A stretch of 57,017 nucleotides of DNA from Actinomyces oris. GTDB lineage: Bacteria; Actinomycetota; Actinomycetes; Actinomycetales; Actinomycetaceae. The position numbers and the translations under genes are program-made. Within the stretch, counting starts at the first letter, position 1; every line of letters starts with the position of its first letter. Positions 26,344 through 34,321 of the stretch are shown here, in pieces. The stretch spans positions 1-57,017 of the forward strand of contig NZ_MSGO01000035.1 in NCBI RefSeq assembly GCF_001929375.1, given 5' to 3'. The notes beneath the pieces are model-generated. The model saw nothing but the letters and a program-made list of their open reading frames with translations, ran no database searches and was not told the origin of the DNA.

Positions 26344-26381
26344 TTGTCGATGTGAGTGCGGGCGTTTCCAGCGCGGTTGGA

Positions 26382-26387
26382 TACGGT
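26382..26387 (+). promoter_or_regulatory. Leaderless -10 box for the nirK operon
   Basis: TACGGT lies six bases before GTG 26394, the same arrangement as at mog. It supports 26394 as the start of the first operon gene. Confidence 0.4.
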
Positions 26388-26393
26388 TGGGCC

Positions 26394-27575
26394 GTGGAGA
26401 CGGACCGACTCAGCCGGGCGCTGACCAGCCGCGTGGCGCCGCGCCTGGTGGCCCTGGCCCTGGGGGCCGCCTGCATCCTCATGGGACTCAACGCCGCCCT
26501 CCTGCGCCTCAACCTGCCGGCTCCCGTCGGCGGGGCCGAGCTGGCGGCTCTCCACGGCCCCCTCATGCTCGTCGGCTTCCTGGGGACCGTCATCGCCCTG
26601 GAGCGGGCGGTCGCCGCCCGCGCCCCCTGGGCCTTCCTCGCCCCACTGGGCAGTGCGGTGGGATGCCTGGCCCTCCTGGCCGGTGCCCCCGACGTCGTCG
26701 GTCGGGGACTCATGACCGGTGCCGCCGGCATCCTGTGTGCCATCTACCTGCACGTTCACCGGCGCGCCCCCAGCGCCGCCGTCGACGTCGAGGCCATGGG
26801 CGCGGCCGCCCTCCTGCTGGGGGACGTCCTGTGGCTGGGTGGCCGCGGCATGGAGCACGTCGTCCCGCTGTGGCTGCTCTTCCCCACGCTCACCATCATC
26901 GGCGAGCGCCTGGAGCTGGCCCGCATCGCCTTCCTCGACGAGATGGTGGAGACCGTTGTCGAGGCGCTGTCCGGTGCGGCGGTCCTGGGCGCCTGCCTGC
27001 TGCTCATCGTTCCGGGCTCCTCCCTCGTGGTCGGCCCGGCCCTGCTGGGGCTGGCCGTCGTCATGGCCTACTACGACGTCGCCCGGCGCACGGTCCGCCT
27101 CCGCGGCGGGGTGCGCTTCATGGCGGCCTCCATGCTCGCCGGCTACGTGTGGCTCGCCGTCGCCGGGGCGGTCTGGTCGCTGTGGGGTCTGCAGGGGCTG
27201 GACGGGGCCGCCTACGAGATCGTCATCCACTGCATCACGGTGGGCTTCGCCTTCTCCATGATCCTGGCCCACGCCCCGGTCATCATCCCCGCGATCGTCC
27301 ACCGCGCCCTGCCCTACCACCGGCTCATGTGGCTGCCCTACGTTCTGCTGCACGCCGGCCTGGCGGTGCGCGTCGTCGGTCTGCTGGCGCAGGCCTCCGC
27401 GGCCTGGAAGGTCGGCGGTGCCGTGGGAGTGGCGGCGATCGGCGTCTTCATGATCCTCACCCTGGGGCGCGTCCTGACCTCCGGCAGTATCCGCAAGCCG
27501 GTCCGGGTGAGACGGCCGGCTGCGGCCGCGGCATCCGGATCGACGACATCGCAGGCGGGGGGAGATCCCGCATGA
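26394..27575 (+). CDS. Polytopic membrane protein of the nirK operon (gene A)
   Basis: About 393 residues with some ten to twelve hydrophobic helices and very few charged loops. Start taken as GTG 26394 (behind TACGGT); GTG 26352 is the alternative and would overlap the edge of the hairpin region. Histidines sit in or next to helices: AALHGPLMLVGFLG, IVIHCITVGFAFSMILAHAP, PAIVHRALPYHRLM. The arrangement of paired His in helices recalls NnrS or haem-copper-oxidase subunit I folds, which bind haem, but identity is too weak to name it. Its stop overlaps gene B as ATGA, and gene B overlaps nirK the same way, so all three are made as one set. Likely a haem-binding partner of nitrite or NO metabolism; inference from context. 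Confidence 0.7.
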   Translation: METDRLSRALTSRVAPRLVALALGAACILMGLNAALLRLNLPAPVGGAELAALHGPLMLVGFLGTVIALERAVAARAPWAFLAPLGSAVGCLALLAGAPDVVGRGLMTGAAGILCAIYLHVHRRAPSAAVDVEAMGAAALLLGDVLWLGGRGMEHVVPLWLLFPTLTIIGERLELARIAFLDEMVETVVEALSGAAVLGACLLLIVPGSSLVVGPALLGLAVVMAYYDVARRTVRLRGGVRFMAASMLAGYVWLAVAGAVWSLWGLQGLDGAAYEIVIHCITVGFAFSMILAHAPVIIPAIVHRALPYHRLMWLPYVLLHAGLAVRVVGLLAQASAAWKVGGAVGVAAIGVFMILTLGRVLTSGSIRKPVRVRRPAAAAASGSTTSQAGGDPA

Positions 27576-28960
27576 GCCTGCCCATCGGTTCTCCCGGTAC
27601 CGGGGCCGTTCCCCGGCCCGGCTCCCCGGCGGCCCGGCCAGCCGGCCCGGGCCGCCCCGCCAAGAAGCCCTCCCGGCGCACCACCCAGGTGCGTCGCAAC
27701 GCCCTGGTCATGGCCTGGCTGCTCATCGCCGCGGTCCTGGCGGCCCTGACCATCGTGGGCCCCCTGGTCTCCTGGGGCACCTGGCTGCCCCTGCACGCCC
27801 TGCTCCTGGGCGGGATCGGCAGCGCCATCACCATCTGGTCCGCCCACTTCGCCGACACCCTCCTGCACCGCCCGGCCCTGGGCGGTGCTGCCCTCCTGGA
27901 CGTGCGCCTCTACGCCCACAGCCTCGGCACGGCCGTCGTGCTCACCGGCATCACCATGGGCCAGCAGGCGGTGGCGCTCAGCGGGGCGGCCATCGTCATG
28001 GCCCAGGCCGTCGCCGGCGTCGTGGCCATCACCGTGCAGTACCGGCGCGCCATCGCCCCACGCCTGGCGTCCCTGGCCCTCCACTACGCCGTCGCCCTGG
28101 TCCTGCTGGCCACCGGTGCGCTCCTGGGCTTCCTCATCTCCTGGTCCAACGCCCGCGGGCGCTCCGCCCTGGCCGACGGCTTCTACCTGGCCCACACGAC
28201 CACCATGCTGCTGGGCTTCGTGGGCACCACGGTCCTGGGCACGCTCACGGTCCTGTGGCCCACGATGCTGCGCACCCCCATGGAGCCGGTCGCACCGCGC
28301 TGGACCACCCGCGGCCTGCCCTACCTCGTGGGCGGTACCGCGCTCGTGGCCGCCTGCGGGCTGTGGCCGCCCCTGGCGGGCCTGGGCGCCCTGGTCTACC
28401 TCGGCGGCGCCTGCGCAGTCCTCGTGCCGGCGTACCGCACCGCCCGCCGGGTCCCGCCGACCTCCTTCGCCACGGCCTCCGCCACGGCCTCGGTGGCCTG
28501 GTTCGTCGGCTGCGTCGCCGTCCTGGGGGCCCGCATGGCGCTGTCCGACGACGTCACTGCTGCCCGCCAGGTCATCCACTCCCTGCGCCTGCCCCTGGCG
28601 GCGGGCTTCGCCCTGCAGATCCTCGTGGCGGCCCTGAGCTACCTCACCCCGGTGATGCTCGGTGGCGGCCCCGCAGCCACCCGGGCCACCAACGCGATCA
28701 TGGACCGCTTCGCCGCCTACCGGGTCACCGCCGCCAACGCCTGCCTCCTGCTGGCGCTCAGCCCGGGGGCGCCCTGGCAGGTGCGCGTCGTCGCCGGCGC
28801 CCTGGCCGCGCTGGTGACCTCCTACCTGCTGGCGGGCATGATCCTCAGCCTGCGCGAGCTCTCCCAGCGCAAGCGCACGCCGCGCACCCCGGCCGACGCC
28901 GCCCCCACCTCCGACCCCGCGGACCACCGGTCCGCCCAGCCCCGAAGGGGAACCCGATGA
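27572..28960 (+). CDS. Polytopic membrane protein of the nirK operon (gene B)
   Basis: 462 residues with a basic, Pro-rich N-terminal tail of 45 residues followed by about twelve helices. Intramembrane or edge histidines occur in SAHFADTLLH, RLYAHSLGTAV, LALHYAVALVLL, YLAHTTTMLLGF and VIHSLRLPLAAGF, again reminiscent of the His-bearing helices of haem-copper-oxidase subunit I or NnrS relatives. It is probably a distant paralogue of gene A (both start helices with small hydrophobic repeats and share the LxAH pattern). In some actinobacteria I recall large multicopper oxidases carrying an N-terminal polytopic domain; this gene may be the unfused form. Function unproven: electron donor to NirK or NO-handling protein. 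Confidence 0.7.
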   Translation: MSLPIGSPGTGAVPRPGSPAARPAGPGRPAKKPSRRTTQVRRNALVMAWLLIAAVLAALTIVGPLVSWGTWLPLHALLLGGIGSAITIWSAHFADTLLHRPALGGAALLDVRLYAHSLGTAVVLTGITMGQQAVALSGAAIVMAQAVAGVVAITVQYRRAIAPRLASLALHYAVALVLLATGALLGFLISWSNARGRSALADGFYLAHTTTMLLGFVGTTVLGTLTVLWPTMLRTPMEPVAPRWTTRGLPYLVGGTALVAACGLWPPLAGLGALVYLGGACAVLVPAYRTARRVPPTSFATASATASVAWFVGCVAVLGARMALSDDVTAARQVIHSLRLPLAAGFALQILVAALSYLTPVMLGGGPAATRATNAIMDRFAAYRVTAANACLLLALSPGAPWQVRVVAGALAALVTSYLLAGMILSLRELSQRKRTPRTPADAAPTSDPADHRSAQPRRGTR

Positions 28961-30606
28961 CGAAGACGCCCGACGCGCAGGCACCATCCCCCGATGAGGC
29001 CGCCGCCTTCGAGAACGCCCCTTCTCAGGACGCCGCCGCCAGCGCAACCGCGAACAGCGACGCCGGCGACACTGCTGCCGGGCGCGCCGCGGCGGGTGCC
29101 GACAAGCCCGAGGGCGCCCACCGCCGAGCGGTGACGGCCGGTACGGCCCCCGCCATCGACCGCAACCGCCGCCCCCTGACCGGCGGGGCCGGCCGGGCGG
29201 CGGGAGGCGGGACTGCCGCATCGCCCTCGGGCGGCCTGCTCCAGTCCGCCGACCGCCGCGGCATCCTCATGGGACTGCTCACCGCCGGAGCGGCCGTCGT
29301 CGTCGGAAGCGTCGTCGGCAACCGCGGCCGGGGCGGAACCACCCAGGACGTCGCGCCCACCGGCAACACCGTCAACGCCACCATCAAGGTGCAGGGCATG
29401 CGGTTCGTGCCCGACACGGTCGACGTCACCCCCGGCGACCGACTCGTCATCACCCTGGACAACACCGCCGACCAGGTCCACGACCTCGTCCTGGCCACCG
29501 GTGAGACCACCGGGCGCGTCGCCGCCGGCGCCAAGGGCAGGCTCGAGGTCGATACCGTCCCCGGGCCGATCGAGGGCTGGTGCTCCATTGCCGGCCACCG
29601 CGCCCAGGGCATGGTCTTCCACGTCACCGCGGGCGGGGCGGCCGCAGGCTCCCACCAGCACGGCGGCGGCCAGAGCAAGCAGACCGGCTCCGGCAAGGAC
29701 GCTGTTCCCGACTACTCGGCCCATCTGCCCGCCGACTTCAAGGCCTTCGACGCCACCCTGCCTCCCGCCCCCAGCAGTCCCGACGGCGGACCCATGACCC
29801 ACCGGCACACCTTCACCGTCAAGGAGCAGGTCATGCAGGTCGGCGCCGGTGTCACCCAGCGGCGCATGACCTTCAACGGGCAGGTCCCCGGCCCCGTCCT
29901 GCGCGGCAAGGTGGGGGACACCTTCGAGATCACCCTGGTCAACGACGGCACGATGAGCCACTCCCTGGACTTCCACGCCGGGATCACCCCGCCCGATCAG
30001 GCGATGCGCTCGATCAACCCCGGGGAGTCCCTCGTCTACACCTTCAAGGCCCAGCACTCGGGGATCTGGCTCTACCACTGCTCCACCTCGCCGATGAGCC
30101 TGCACCTGGCCTCCGGCATGCACGGTGCCGTCATCATCGACCCGCCGGGGCTGCCGGCCGTGGACCGCGAGTACGTCATCGTCGCCTCCGAGGTCTACCT
30201 CGGCCCCGAGGGCGGCGAGCCCAACGCGGACAAGATCGCCGCCAAGACCCCCGACCTCATGACCTTCAACGGAGTGGCCTTCCAGTACCACCAGCAGCCG
30301 CTCAAGGCCAAGGTCGGCGAGCGCGTGCGCTTCTGGGTCATGGCCGCCGGGCCCTCCCTGCCGACGTCCTTCCACGCCGTCGGCCTGCAGTTCGACCAGG
30401 TCTTCTTCGAGGGGGCCTGGACCCTCGGCGGCCCGAGCCGGATCGGGGCCGCCTGGTCCGGCGGCTCCCAGGCCCTCGGCCTGCAGCCGGCCCAGGGCGG
30501 ATTCGTGGAGTGCGTCGCCTCCGAGCCGGGCCACTACGTGTTCGTGACGCACTCCTTCGCCGACATGGAGAAGGGCGCTCACGGCGTCCTGGAGGTCAGC
30601 GCCTGA
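28957..30606 (+). CDS. nirK: Copper nitrite reductase fused to an N-terminal cupredoxin domain
   Basis: 549 residues: a disordered Ala/Asp/Gly-rich segment (1-100), a membrane helix at about 103-121 behind ADRRG, a cupredoxin domain (about 135-225) with type-1 copper ligands His175, Cys209, His214 and Met219, a linker, and two NirK cupredoxin domains (about 280-549). All NirK ligands are there: type 1 His335, Cys375, His383, Met388; type 2 His340, His374 and, from the next subunit, His532; catalytic Asp338 and His473. It reduces nitrite to NO outside the membrane; the extra cupredoxin probably feeds electrons. GAAGGGG precedes ATG 28957, which overlaps gene B. Ordinary NirK lacks the anchor and third domain. 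Confidence 0.93.
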   Translation: MTKTPDAQAPSPDEAAAFENAPSQDAAASATANSDAGDTAAGRAAAGADKPEGAHRRAVTAGTAPAIDRNRRPLTGGAGRAAGGGTAASPSGGLLQSADRRGILMGLLTAGAAVVVGSVVGNRGRGGTTQDVAPTGNTVNATIKVQGMRFVPDTVDVTPGDRLVITLDNTADQVHDLVLATGETTGRVAAGAKGRLEVDTVPGPIEGWCSIAGHRAQGMVFHVTAGGAAAGSHQHGGGQSKQTGSGKDAVPDYSAHLPADFKAFDATLPPAPSSPDGGPMTHRHTFTVKEQVMQVGAGVTQRRMTFNGQVPGPVLRGKVGDTFEITLVNDGTMSHSLDFHAGITPPDQAMRSINPGESLVYTFKAQHSGIWLYHCSTSPMSLHLASGMHGAVIIDPPGLPAVDREYVIVASEVYLGPEGGEPNADKIAAKTPDLMTFNGVAFQYHQQPLKAKVGERVRFWVMAAGPSLPTSFHAVGLQFDQVFFEGAWTLGGPSRIGAAWSGGSQALGLQPAQGGFVECVASEPGHYVFVTHSFADMEKGAHGVLEVSA

Positions 30607-30652
30607 GCCGCGGGCACTACAGGCCACGGCTTGGAGTGCCCCCCCGAACGCC

Positions 30653-30688
30653 GCTTCGGCCCCGGGCGACTGTGCCCGGGGCCGAAGC
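30653..30688. terminator. Two-way terminator hairpin after nirK
   Basis: GCTTCGGCCCCGGGC and GCCCGGGGCCGAAGC pair perfectly (15 bp) around GACTGT, between the convergent nirK and regulator genes. Confidence 0.75.
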
Positions 30689-30745
30689 CTTGCGATCTCA
30701 GAAGTGGTGGACGGGTGGACGGATGGTGCTCTCGGAGCCGCGCGG

Positions 30746-31477
30746 TCAGGCGACGTCGGCGTGGACGACCTTGAGGTCCGGCTCCTCGTGGACGGGCTGA
30801 GCCGAGTTGATCTGGCAGCCGTCAGGCCCGTTGGGCAGGAACTTGAGGCGCTCGTAGGCGGCCGGGTCGGGGCCGACGACGGCCCGCAGGAAACCCTCGT
30901 GCATGGTGCACACCAGGTCGCGCGGCTGGTGGTTGCGCGTGATGAGCGGGCAGGAGCGCAGGACGACGGTGTCTCCGGAGACCTCCGGGGCGAAGCCCAT
31001 GACCGCGAGGTAGGGGATGAGGGCGGTGACCCGGTCCACCTGCTCGCCGTCGACCGCGGGCTCGGCAACGGTGCCGGGGGTCAGCTCGGCCCAGCGACGA
31101 CCGATCTCCAGAGCGGTGGCGCGGGCGTCCTCACTCTCGCCCAGGGTGTCGGCGATCGCGTCGAGCAGCAGCAGGTAGGCGTCGACCATCTGCTGGGGGT
31201 CGGGGGCCGTTGAGGCGTAGCGCAGGGCCGGGCGGCCCCGCTTGCCCGTCGGCTTGGTGGACACCGTGACGAAACCGGCGTCAACCAGGGCGTCGAGGTG
31301 CTCACGGACAGTGTTGTGGTGCAGGTTGAGTGCGCTGGCGACCTGAACGGCCGTCATCGCGTCGTTAGAAGCCTCCACGACCTCCAGGACGCGCCGGCGC
31401 GCCGCAGAGAGGTTGGCGCGTGCGGACAGGTCGCCCAGGGCGGGACGTGGAAGCGAAGAAGTCGGACGGTTGTGCAT
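30746..31477 (-). CDS. Winged-helix regulator with three C-terminal cysteines (SufR-like)
   Basis: 243 residues. Residues 25-90 form a winged helix: SAARRRVLEVVEA, MTAVQVASALNLHHNTVREH (recognition helix) and a GKRGRPALRY wing. The C-terminal half matches COG2345 regulators: LRSCPLITR (Cys176), DLVCTMHEGFL (Cys190) and NGPDGCQIN (Cys221). In SufR and relatives cysteines placed this way hold a [4Fe-4S] cluster that reports iron-sulfur, redox or NO state. It converges on nirK and stands next to the nitrogen-oxide genes, so it is the best candidate regulator of the nirK and perhaps nar operons. Whether it senses NO or nitrite is inference. Confidence 0.8.
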   Translation of the reverse strand: MHNRPTSSLPRPALGDLSARANLSAARRRVLEVVEASNDAMTAVQVASALNLHHNTVREHLDALVDAGFVTVSTKPTGKRGRPALRYASTAPDPQQMVDAYLLLLDAIADTLGESEDARATALEIGRRWAELTPGTVAEPAVDGEQVDRVTALIPYLAVMGFAPEVSGDTVVLRSCPLITRNHQPRDLVCTMHEGFLRAVVGPDPAAYERLKFLPNGPDGCQINSAQPVHEEPDLKVVHADVA

Positions 31478-31736
31478 GTCATGAGACTAACTCGCTTTCG
31501 CTTGTGGGAACCGTCAAAATCGGTGTGTAGTTGAATCCTGCAACGGCTGCGTGATGTGAGTTTTAGCACATGAAGTTCAATAGGGGGTCCGTCGAAACGT
31601 GAAAAAACTCAGTATTGACGCCGTTTCTGCCGGGTCGTCGCCCTGTGCCAGGGCAAACGGCTCTCAGGGTTAAGGGGCGCGCTGTCGACGAAACTGTGAC
31701 GTGCCCGGAAGGTCTCCGCGCGCCGCCAGGGGCGCT

Positions 31737-32855
31737 TCAGGGTCGGGTGGGGTCCTCGGCCTCCAGTGAGGGGGCCAGCAGCCGGCGGAAGGATTCCACT
31801 CGCGCGTGCCGCTCCTCGGGGGCGGCTGGTGCTCCCGGTGCGTCCGGTCCGTCCGCTGTGCTCGCCCACGCATCCAGGGCGCAGTCGACGACGCCGTCCT
31901 CGTGGGTGCACCCGCGCGGACAGTCCTCGGCCACGTCGGCCAGGTCCGGGAAGCCCCGCAGGACATCGGCGCTGCCGACGTGGGAAACCCCGAAAGAACG
32001 CACCCCGGGGGTGTCGATGACCCAGCCGCCCCCGGGCAGCTCGAGGGCCTGAAGACTGGTGGAGGTGTGGCGGCCCCGGCCGGTGACCTCGTTGACGTGC
32101 CCGGTGGCGCGGTCGGCCCCGGGCACGAGCGCGTTGATGAGCGTGGACTTGCCGACCCCGGAGTGGCCCACGAGGACTGAGACGGCGCCGTCGAGCACCT
32201 GGCGGACCGCCTCGACGCCGTCGTCGGACCGCTCGCCGCCGCTCTGGGAGGGGTCGGTGTCGGGGCTGTGGGGGCTCAGTCGCGTGGCCAGGCAGCGCAC
32301 GCCCAGGGGGCTGTAGAGGCCCGTCAACGGGGCGGCGTCGGCCAGGTCGGTCTTGGTGAGCACGATGAGCGGATCCATGCCGGCGTCGTAGGCGGCCACG
32401 AGGTAGCGGTCGATCATGCGCGGGCGCGGCTCGGGGTCGGCCACGGCGGTGACGATGACGAGCTTGCGGGCGTTGGCGACGATCGCTCTCTCGGTGCCGG
32501 CGGCGTCCCCGTCCTCGGCGCTGCGGCGCAGCAGGGCGGTGCGCTCCTCGATGCGGACCATGCGCGCCAGGGTTCCTTTGCGGCCACTGGTGTCCCCGAC
32601 GACGGCGACCCGGTCGCCGACGACGACCTTGCCCCGACCCAGCTCGCGGGCCTTCATGGCGGTGATGTCGCCGCTGGAGTTCTCGGTGAGGCCCGGTTCG
32701 TCCAGGCGGATGCGGTAGTGGCCGCGGTCGATGCGGGTGACCATGCCCAGGGCCGCGTCGGCGTGGCTGGGGCGCTGCTTGGTGCGCGGGCGCGAGCCCC
32801 GGCCGGGGCGGACCCTCACGCGCGGGTCGTCGGTGCCGATGTCACGGCGGGCCAT
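31737..32855 (-). CDS. rsgA: Ribosome small-subunit biogenesis GTPase RsgA
   Basis: 372 residues of the circularly permuted YjeQ family. Order of motifs: OB-fold N-terminus (AALGMVTRIDRGHYRIRL), G4 VLTKTDL, G5 region, G1 GHSGVGKSTL, G3 DTPGVRSFG, then a zinc finger with CPRGCTHEDGVVDC. It helps the 30S subunit mature. The ATG shares a base with the aroA stop (TGATG), so it is coupled to aroA. N-terminal basic tail is longer than in E. coli. Confidence 0.95.
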   Translation of the reverse strand: MARRDIGTDDPRVRVRPGRGSRPRTKQRPSHADAALGMVTRIDRGHYRIRLDEPGLTENSSGDITAMKARELGRGKVVVGDRVAVVGDTSGRKGTLARMVRIEERTALLRRSAEDGDAAGTERAIVANARKLVIVTAVADPEPRPRMIDRYLVAAYDAGMDPLIVLTKTDLADAAPLTGLYSPLGVRCLATRLSPHSPDTDPSQSGGERSDDGVEAVRQVLDGAVSVLVGHSGVGKSTLINALVPGADRATGHVNEVTGRGRHTSTSLQALELPGGGWVIDTPGVRSFGVSHVGSADVLRGFPDLADVAEDCPRGCTHEDGVVDCALDAWASTADGPDAPGAPAAPEERHARVESFRRLLAPSLEAEDPTRP

Positions 32856-34321
32856 CAGGCACCATCTCCCGGGGTCGCCGGCCCGCGCCTTGATCCGGCG
32901 CCCGCTCCGGTGCCGCCCTCACCGGCGGTGGCCAGCATGGCGGCCCACAGGTCCGTGAAGCCGGGCAGCGTCTTGGAGGTGCACTCGACGTCGTCCAGGC
33001 TCACCCCCTCCACGCCCAGGCCGATGAGGGCGGCGAAGGTCGCCATCCGGTGGTCGGCGTAGGAGCGCAGGGCGGCGCCGTGCAGTGGTGCGGGGCGGAT
33101 GATGAGTCCGTCGTCGCTCTCCTCGGCCTCCCCGCCCAGGAGACGGATCTGGGTGGCCAGGGCCGCCAGGCGGTCGGTCTCGTGCCCCCGCAGGTGCGCG
33201 ATGCCGGTGAGGGCGCTGGTGTGGCCCTGCGTCCCGGCGAGGGCCGCCAGGGCCGCCACCGTGGGGGCCAGCTCGCCGACGTCGGACAGGTCCGCCTGGA
33301 TCCCGGTCAGCCGCCCGGTGCCGCGGGCCGTGAGCACCCCGTTAGTGAAGGTCACTTTCCCGCCCAGGCGGGGGAGGAGCTCGCGCCAGGCGTCGCCGGC
33401 CTGGGTCGTGGCCGCCGGCCAGTGGGGGACGCCGACCCGGCCTCCGGCCACGAGGGCGGCCGCCAGGAAGGGGCCGGCGTTGGACAGGTCCGGCTCGATG
33501 GCCACCTGCCCTCCGCGGGGGCGACCGGGGTGGACCCGCCAGGTGCGCTCGCCGTCACCGGCCCCGGGGGAGGGCTCGTCGACGGCGATGCCCCGCTCGC
33601 GCAGCGTCGCCACCGTCATGGCCACATGCGTCAGTGAGGGCACCGGCCCGGTGGGGGTGAGCTCCAGTCCGCCGGGCAGGAGGGCGCCCAGGAGCAGGAG
33701 GGCGGAGACGAACTGGGAGGAGGCCGAGCCGTCGACCGCCACCCGGGCGCCCTCGGCTCGCAGGAGGGCGCCGTCGCCGGGGCCCACCCGGAAGGGCAGG
33801 AAGCCGGGCTCACCGAGGTGGGTGACCTCAGCGCCCAGGGCGGCCAGTGCGTCGAGCAGAGGCGCCATGGGGCGGCGCCGGGCGGCCTCGTCCCCGTCGA
33901 AGACGACCGGGGCGTCGGCCAGGGCGGCCAGCGCGGGCACGAAGCGCATGACGGTGCCGGCCAGGCCGACGTCGATGCGGCCGAGGCCGTCGGGGCCGGC
34001 CTGCACGTGCAGCGGCAGAGGAGCCGGCGTGACACGCAGCCGCGTGCCGGTCTCGTCAAGGTCCTCGAAGCGGGCGCCGAGCACGCTCAGGGCGGCGAGC
34101 ATGAGCTCGGTGTCGCGCGAGCGCAGGAGCCCGGTGAGCGTGGTCGGCACGTCGGCCAGCGCGGCCAGCAGCAGGGCCCGGGCGCTCAGCGACTTCGACC
34201 CCGGCAGCTCCACGACGGCCTCCAGCGCCCCCACCGCCACCGGCGCCCGCCACGGCTCGGCGGATCCGGCCGAGAGGGCCGCAGGGACTCCAGGGCCGCC
34301 GGCGTCGGGGGCGTCGGTCAT
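32855..34321 (-). CDS. aroA: 3-phosphoshikimate 1-carboxyvinyltransferase (EPSP synthase)
   Basis: 488 residues; sixth step of the shikimate pathway. Motifs: [18 protein letters not shown] near the start (substrate-binding Lys-Ser), [16 protein letters not shown] (the GTxxR loop PEP site), [14 protein letters not shown], and ESDRLAAL-type [10 protein letters not shown] later. The Leu-Ala changes in NAGTAxR do not remove key residues. Starts four bases before the icd stop (ATGA overlap) and overlaps rsgA. Confidence 0.94.
   Translation of the reverse strand: MTDAPDAGGPGVPAALSAGSAEPWRAPVAVGALEAVVELPGSKSLSARALLLAALADVPTTLTGLLRSRDTELMLAALSVLGARFEDLDETGTRLRVTPAPLPLHVQAGPDGLGRIDVGLAGTVMRFVPALAALADAPVVFDGDEAARRRPMAPLLDALAALGAEVTHLGEPGFLPFRVGPGDGALLRAEGARVAVDGSASSQFVSALLLLGALLPGGLELTPTGPVPSLTHVAMTVATLRERGIAVDEPSPGAGDGERTWRVHPGRPRGGQVAIEPDLSNAGPFLAAALVAGGRVGVPHWPAATTQAGDAWRELLPRLGGKVTFTNGVLTARGTGRLTGIQADLSDVGELAPTVAALAALAGTQGHTSALTGIAHLRGHETDRLAALATQIRLLGGEAEESDDGLIIRPAPLHGAALRSYADHRMATFAALIGLGVEGVSLDDVECTSKTLPGFTDLWAAMLATAGEGGTGAGAGSRRGPATPGDGA

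Noticed and set aside
28570-30606. nirK starting further upstream (frame open from 28255)
   Set aside because: The upstream part overlaps gene B in another frame, while ATG 28957 has GAAGGGG before it and the ATGA overlap seen at the other operon junctions.
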